A DNA stretch of 64,000 bases. Source: Typha latifolia. Lineage: Eukaryota > Streptophyta > Magnoliopsida > Poales > Typhaceae. The notes below the pieces were generated by a model. The model saw only the letters and a program-made list of their open reading frames with translations, ran no database searches and was not told the DNA's origin. A program made the translations under genes and the position numbers. Positions 58,088 through 64,000 of the stretch are shown one piece after another (the first letter of the stretch is position 1; the number at the start of each line of letters is the position of its first letter). The stretch lies in assembly GCA_019914945.1 (NCBI GenBank), contig CM034103.1:3720001-3784000 (forward strand). Direction: 5' to 3'.

Positions 58088-59412
58088 GCCTAATGCATAT
58101 TTAAATTATATTGGATCCCTAAAGAATAATTATATACAATTTATCTCTTAACTATTAAAAATTTAACAATTCCAACCCAACAACGGAAAGAATACAAAAT
58201 TTATTGTAATCATAAAAAAAATTTATTCTATTAGTTAAATATAATTAATCATAATTAAATCTAAACTTAAACTTTGAGAAGACTATTTTGCCCTTGCAAC
58301 ATTGGTCCAAATAGTTTAAAAATTATCTAATATTACCCAATGTCATTTTATAGAAAGAACATCTTTTTAATAAAACAACCAATCATTGGTAAATATTTTA
58401 CGACCAACTCCCGAGAAACTTTTGTATGGATTTAGTCTACCAACTAAACTTATCACCAAAGAGAGCATGAATATAAACCACTAAAAAGTTAAATATTTTT
58501 ACGAACGATGAAATCGTTGAACAGTTTGACGGCTTATTTTTAGTCTCCATATAAGTGAAAAAAAAATATTTCTCACATTTCTATCTTAGTTACTCAAGAG
58601 AAACACTTTGTTTAGTGCTTTCATTACCTTCTATATAACCAACTAAGCAGTGTGAATTTCAGTTTAGCTAGCTAAAATAAACCTCTTTATAATAAGTTTA
58701 GGTGGTAGACTAGAATGACAAATAATTTGTTAAGGAGGCCAATTTTGGTCAAAAACGACTACATTTTACACTTTAAATGTTAAGAAAGAAGATTATTTTA
58801 GTTATTTATATGTCTTTATTAATTTTAACGCTAACTGCTAAGGATATTTTGTTAAAAGCTAACCTATATGTGACAATTATGATAGTTTAAAAAATATTGT
58901 AGCAATTATGATATTTTATAACTTTTAGTAGCTATTATGTCAAAAACCCTATAATATTAGGACACAGTGCATAAATGTAAAAGAATGTAATTAATATTAT
59001 AACTAAGATAAAAACAATAAACTATTTTATCAAGTGGTTGTGTAGCAGATACAGTAAAATATGAGCAAAACCAATAGCATAGGTTAATGCTTGCAATCTC
59101 AAACATTTCTATACCATCAAAAGTTTTTTCTTTTCCCCTCCATTAACCACAACAGTTTGAATAATGTCATACTGTATATTTTAGAAGTCAACGTCAACCA
59201 ATATTATTTCTGTTAAAGAAGATGATATATATTGTTAATCTTCTAAAAAGATGGACATGAACCTCGTTAAGCCCCATTTAATCTCTATCTTTGGAGATGC
59301 GGCGTGTCATCTTATCTATCACACTAAAGGCATGATAAAAAAGGGTACTGAATAAAGGAGTCTAGCAATCCAAACAGAACACATACATCATATGATCATA
59401 ACCATTAATTAT
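58088..59412. other. Intergenic, AT-rich
   Basis: Between the MULE end and the SDH 3' end. No coding, RNA gene or repeat family recognised. Confidence 0.5.
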
Positions 59413-59418
59413 TTTATT
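59413..59418 (-). promoter_or_regulatory. Candidate polyadenylation signal of SDH
   Basis: Minus-strand AATAAA about 125 bp downstream of the SDH stop codon, a plausible distance for a plant 3' UTR. No transcript evidence is available. Confidence 0.4.
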
Positions 59419-59540
59419 GGTAGAAAAGGAGTCAGTCTGTGTGATACATCATACAATGCCATAGCAGCACTCCAATTTCTACTGAAGATCGAAATCTACA
59501 TACTACACTCTTCCTTCACTCTTTCAGCATGTCCTGGAAG

Positions 59541-59733
59541 CTAGATATTAAACATCACCTTGATGGCATCACCGCCACGGGCGCTGACCTCAAAAGCTTC
59601 CTCCACCTCCTTCTGAGAGAACCCAAACCTGTGAGTTATTAATGGCTTTACGTCGATCTTTCCAGATCTGAGGAACTCAAGGCACAAAGGCCAAGTGTCT
59701 TTGTAGCGAAAGATGCCAACGATATCAACCTCT
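59541..59733 (-). CDS. SDH: SDH last exon (stop codon)
   Basis: Encodes [20 protein letters not shown] to [11 protein letters not shown], then TAG at 59543-59541. Confidence 0.96.
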
Positions 59734-62700
59734 CTGTCCAAGAGAATAACAAGAGGATTCTCTAAATTATTGCATTACATCAAGATAAAAAAATTTAACT
59801 TGAAGATCAGAAAGAGAAGGTATGAAAGTAATAGAAACTTAATACCTTGCTGCAGCTGGAGTAAGGGGAACTGTCATCTCGTTGTGGCCCATTCCTACGA
59901 GGCAAACTTTACCACCAGGACTAGTAGCATTGAGAGCAGTTGACATGGTTTTGCTAAAACCAGCACAATCAAAGCTCACATCAATCTCAGCATCCATTGC
60001 TTTTTGTATATGAATGACATCCTCATCAATGTCCTACAGAATGAACTACTAAATCAACCATAATAGAATTATGTCTCTAACGATAAAGATCATCAGTGGA
60101 CTAAAATAATGCAATGTTCAAGAAAAGCAGATGGACTCAGAAGTCAGAAAACAAGAATTGACCAAAGAAATTAGTACTTAATCTTGTGGGGAAAGCTTCG
60201 CCTATCACATATTTTAAACGCAAAATATTTCTGTGTGAACTTTGTAGTACTTGAATATATCTTCAGCTCTTCTGGCATACACTACCAGAGAGTTTATATA
60301 TTTACATGTTGTATAGTATTTTGATTGTCTCTGATGGCTCCCAATTCTCATGAATAAACGCCAATGTCTTTTAGAATAGCACAAGTGTGTTATGCTAGTT
60401 TGAGATTTAGTTCCAATACCAAGATATGTAGTTAGACATTCCTCATACCAAAGTAATTAAGGATCTGCAGAGATATGAGGCTTAAAGTACTCATAATCAA
60501 CCCAATGGCCACTTCAGCATGGATCATGCTAGAAGGCCTAAAGGTTCTGGCGTATGTACCAAAGAAATTTAAGAGGGTACGCCAAATTTTTTGTGATTCA
60601 TAGAAAAGTATACTACCAAACCCAAAAGGAAAATTTACAACCTCATAAGTAGTCCAATATCATAAATTGCCTTAGCTTCTACTTAAATTGCATATGTCAA
60701 ACCCTAAAACATAGAACTAAGTTAGGGAAACAATAGTTGCAAGAGATGAGGAGATCAGCATAAAGGATGCATACAGCATGCTTGGTAAGACCCCCTTGAA
60801 AGATATTTGCTGAAGATATTTCTTCACAAGGATAATTCAAAGTGAAAAAGAGAATAACTTAAATGACTTAGTAGCATGCATAATATGATAAAGCTGATTC
60901 ATTTTCTTATGTTTCCTTTCTGTGACTCGCATCTCATCAAGAGAAATTTTAGTCCGATAATTTCCTTTTCACACCTAATAATTGATAGCTTCTGCAATGA
61001 GTCCATTAAAATATCCCAATAATCATTAAAAGATTGAAATGCCAGATTATTATAAACTTGGGAAGTTCCATATACAAACTAAAGAAGAAAATTGTACGCC
61101 CAAAACTTTTCATCCCTCCTGCACAACTTTGTTTAACAACAATCCTCCTTCCATGAAAATCTCTTTAGGTAATCATATTTAACAAAATGAGAGCACAAAA
61201 GGTGAGCTCCTATCCACATCTTGCATCTTTCAATGGCTTCCAATCTAGGCATAATGCTGTGCATTTTCCTTCCTATAGATTTTAATTGAACTGATTATGA
61301 CCACTTTCTTTGGTTGTCTAAGATTCTACATTGGGTCTCATATCTTCTTTTGTACAGATGGCCTCATTGATTAAGTCACAAAAATGGTCAGCCTATGTGG
61401 CTACCTATATTTCTTTTGTTTATTAACATTGTCTTGACAAAAAACGAAAGTTAATATCTTCAACCCTATTCAGTCTTCCAAGCATAGAAACTCTTGAAAA
61501 GTTCACTCACAATTCCACATGCGAGTACTATGCATAAGAACAACTTCCACACCACCCCAAACACCCCCATGACCATGTCTAACCCCAAACATCCAAGTAT
61601 CAGTTTCCAGTATTAATTTCTTCAATTCATAACAAATTTATGAAAAATGTAAAGATCCTGATTTACTTCTGCAAACATAAACTAATTAATTTGATGAATG
61701 TTTCAGAATAAACTTATTACTAATATTGAAATATGATTAGCCAAGGAGAGAAACATGTCCATGAGATCGTACAGGCTCACATATTTGGTTTAATTTCATT
61801 TCAAACTTTAAGTTCAAAAAGTAATTTAATGAAAAAAAGGGTTGTAGAAGTAGAACAGATAAAGTGAGGCAGTATGAAAGATGTCCCCCATTTACTGTGA
61901 CAATGCATGACGTTAAAATATTAAACAGATATCTTCTGTGATAAAGCATGATGTTACAAAATTAGACAAAAGTAACTATTGATAACTAGAAGTAGTAGAA
62001 CCTGCATGCTCGTGGAAACTTTAACGATGTCATCTGCACCAAGAGATTTTGCAACTGACAGTCGATACTCATCCACATCCACAATAATAATTCTCGGGGA
62101 ACCAAAGGCCCGAGCTGCTAGCAGTGTGACTAAGCCTATCGGCCCAGCACCCATAATTAGCACATTCTTCTCCGGGCCAATATCAGCACGACGGCAAGCA
62201 TGGATTCCAACACTAAGAGGCTCACACATCGCACCTTCCTCCAAGCTCACATTATTAGGAAGCTTAAAACATAAATCAGCAGGATGAACCACCTAGCAAA
62301 AGGAACCTACCATTAACACTCATAATGACAGGAGTATCTAAAGTTTGCCAAAATAACAGAGAGCTCTGTTGAAGTCTGAACCTATAGCAAGGTTACATCT
62401 CATTTTGGAACAATCATAAATATCATAGGCGTATGAATGAGTATCAGAAAAGAAAAGCTTAAAGTTTAAGCCTGTTAAAACCTTATACAAAATGAGACAT
62501 TAAGAATGAAAGAAACAGATCTAGGAGATTATCAAGCTTGCTCTATAATTATTCAATAAACAGGTCTTGAGAAAAAAAGATGTACGAATGCAGGGTTTGA
62601 TAGTTGAGCAGTGATTAAATGCATACCAAATATTAGTTGAAAAAAAAAATCCTATTTGTTGATAAACCAAAGGGTATAACAAACAACTTTTTAGGGGGAC

Positions 62701-64000
62701 TTGATTAATCGGTTAGTAATCCAAAATTTGAGCACTTTTTCAGGGCTAATCTAGGCAATCTAGAGCTTATGATTTAAATACAATATAAATTGAAATAAGA
62801 CGATATATTACATTCTTGCGGGAAGATCTGATAGAGACATCAAGATTAGGCAGCGTGGGTGAAATTGAACTCCACATAAACAAAAGTTTAAGTGAAGATA
62901 TAACTCACTGCAGAGGAAATGAAGAACTTAATGAAAACACTAATGGCGTTGTAGGAAATTAGCATGGATAGTTTGTTTTAATTCACGGGATGAGGGATCC
63001 ATGTGAGGTACGAGAATAGACTATCTTACCTTAGAAAGATAAGGGATAAACGGTACTTCCGGTCATATATCTAGTGTATTATAGAATCTCAATCATTGTC
63101 TTGTTAGAAAACAAAACAAGACGCTTTCTCCTTTACATTGAAAGATGATGGGTGTTTTCCTGTTCAAATTCCTTTTTGTTTTCTTCTAAAAGAGTAGCAA
63201 GATAGTAATGCCACCTAAAACAAGATAGATGCATACCAAGATGGGACGAGTTAGTAAATTGCATCTGAATTTGAAATCATGACCTGCCTTAGTTACTATA
63301 TCTAGTGACCATGATATTCTGGCAAATAAAAAAAGCAAAGATTAACTAGAGAAGAAAAAATCTATATTTTCAGAAACCTGATTTGCAAGGGAACCATGAA
63401 CAGGAGGAGTGGCAAAAAACTTCATCTCAGAGCAGAGGTTGTAGCGGCCACCCTTGCAGTACTTGCAGCGCCAGCAGCTGATCCCGGGTTCTAGTGCTAC
63501 ACGATCACCCACAACCAGTGACTTTACTTCGATGCCCACCTCTTCTACAACTCCAGCGCATTCATGCCCAATGACCATGGGCTCTTTGACGACAAAGTGG
63601 GCACACCTCATTGTCTGTCATATTAGAAAAAAGGGTTAGCCACTGAATCCAAATGAAATATCCATTGAACTATTATTGGAGAAGCAAAATGGAAAATTGA
63701 TAAACAAGGAAACAACGAATAACCACTGAAAGGGGTAACAGTAGTTATTTCCCTGATCAATAATATGATCTGCACTTGATGATAGCCAAAGGTGGTGGTT
63801 ACTGGCTAAGAGTATGCAGGAGAAGAAAGATAGAACCTTGAGGTAATGAACATCACTGCCGCAAATGCCAACAGCCTTCATCCTCACTCTAACGTCATGA
63901 GGGCCTACATAGAATTTAATTTCGTTCACAAGGGGTGAGTCATCAATTATGCAGAACTGAGTTGCTATAAGAAGAGTATCTAACAAATCAAGAATGCTAT
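59541..64000 (-). CDS. SDH: Sorbitol (L-iditol) dehydrogenase, 5'-partial, five exons visible
   Basis: Zinc- and NAD-dependent oxidation of sorbitol and related polyols to ketoses in the cytosol (medium-chain dehydrogenase family). Exons, minus strand: 63837-63904, 63378-63614, 62002-62292, 59846-60033, 59541-59733; all GT-AG with matching phases, about 325 residues. Visible signatures: GICGSDVHY (catalytic zinc Cys), GHECAG (His/Glu ligands), a four-Cys structural zinc cluster ([15 protein letters not shown]), GAGPIG Rossmann loop, and IVDVDEYR, whose acidic residue fits NAD preference. The C-terminal [10 protein letters not shown] and [12 protein letters not shown] are family hallmarks. The first visible exon begins two bases into a Gly codon, so about 40 N-terminal residues are on an exon beyond 64000. 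No stop or frameshift is seen. Confidence 0.96.
59846..60033 (-). CDS. SDH: SDH exon
   Basis: 62 codons plus two bases: [34 protein letters not shown] and [17 protein letters not shown]. It is preceded by a 1.97-kb intron. Confidence 0.95.
60034..62001 (-). other. Long SDH intron
   Basis: 1.97-kb intron with GT-AG ends and no transposon signature recognised. The introns at 62293-63377 and 63615-63836 also look plain. Confidence 0.6.
62002..62292 (-). CDS. SDH: SDH exon: NAD-binding Rossmann fold
   Basis: 97 codons, [12 protein letters not shown] to VKVSTSMQ, with [13 protein letters not shown] and [12 protein letters not shown]. Confidence 0.96.
63378..63614 (-). CDS. SDH: SDH exon: zinc-binding region
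   Basis: 79 codons from [18 protein letters not shown] to PVHGSLANQ; carries the GHE ligands and the four-Cys structural zinc lobe. Confidence 0.95.
63837..63904 (-). CDS. SDH: SDH exon (first visible): catalytic Cys
   Basis: Encodes [20 protein letters not shown] and LK after a split Gly codon. Acceptor GTAG, donor GTTCTA. Confidence 0.93.

Noticed and set aside
61979..62287. Plus-strand 102-codon frame
   Set aside because: Antisense shadow of the SDH Rossmann-fold exon.

Overview
This is plant nuclear DNA: two spliced genes with GT-AG introns lie in a thick layer of nested LTR retrotransposons, a Mutator-like transposon (MULE), hAT-type elements and MITEs. A flowering plant is certain from the gene families. 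The species is not determined.

Genes. (1) A 16-exon gene on the minus strand, 12037-39485, encodes a SET-domain protein of the Rubisco-LSMT/SETD3-like class. I assembled it by matching splice phases exon by exon; it gives one uninterrupted 560-codon reading frame plus a stop. Its coding sequence is 1.68 kb spread over 27.4 kb, because most long introns are full of transposons. (2) The 3' five exons of a sorbitol (L-iditol) dehydrogenase gene, also minus strand, lie at 59541-63904. Its first exon is beyond the right edge.

Layout. 1-7630: a decayed Ty3/gypsy element on the minus strand (integrase, RNase H, RT end, protease, gag, primer-binding site, 5' LTR) whose RT region is replaced by a long LTR-like insertion (about 1890-5000). 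7631-12036: gene-poor, ending in the 3' flank of the SET gene. 12037-39485: the SET gene. Intron 12 holds an hAT element with two LTRs inside it. Intron 9 holds a gypsy pol fragment split by a solo LTR, then an inverted LTR containing an hAT-like element and a further solo LTR. Introns 5, 6 and 13 hold MITEs. 39685-58087: a MULE with long terminal inverted repeats that starts only about 200 bp upstream of the SET start codon. The MULE carries transposase and plant-mobile-domain coding remnants. It is split by an LTR fragment, a 2.8-kb solo LTR, a GC-rich TIR element and a 7.2-kb Tekay-like gypsy element. 58088-59540: intergenic. 59541-64000: sorbitol dehydrogenase.

Exact target-site duplications (TSDs) fix six insertions: ATGTA (gypsy, 49096-56310), AATAT (solo LTR 42470-45249), CTTTC (solo LTR 24232-26373), GTCGT (solo LTR 29493-31661), ATCATAAT (hAT MITE 36082-36684) and TTAA (Tourist-like MITE 34201-34587). 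The host genes look intact, while every large transposon has stops or frameshifts. The dominant story is transposon nesting around and inside a conserved methyltransferase gene.
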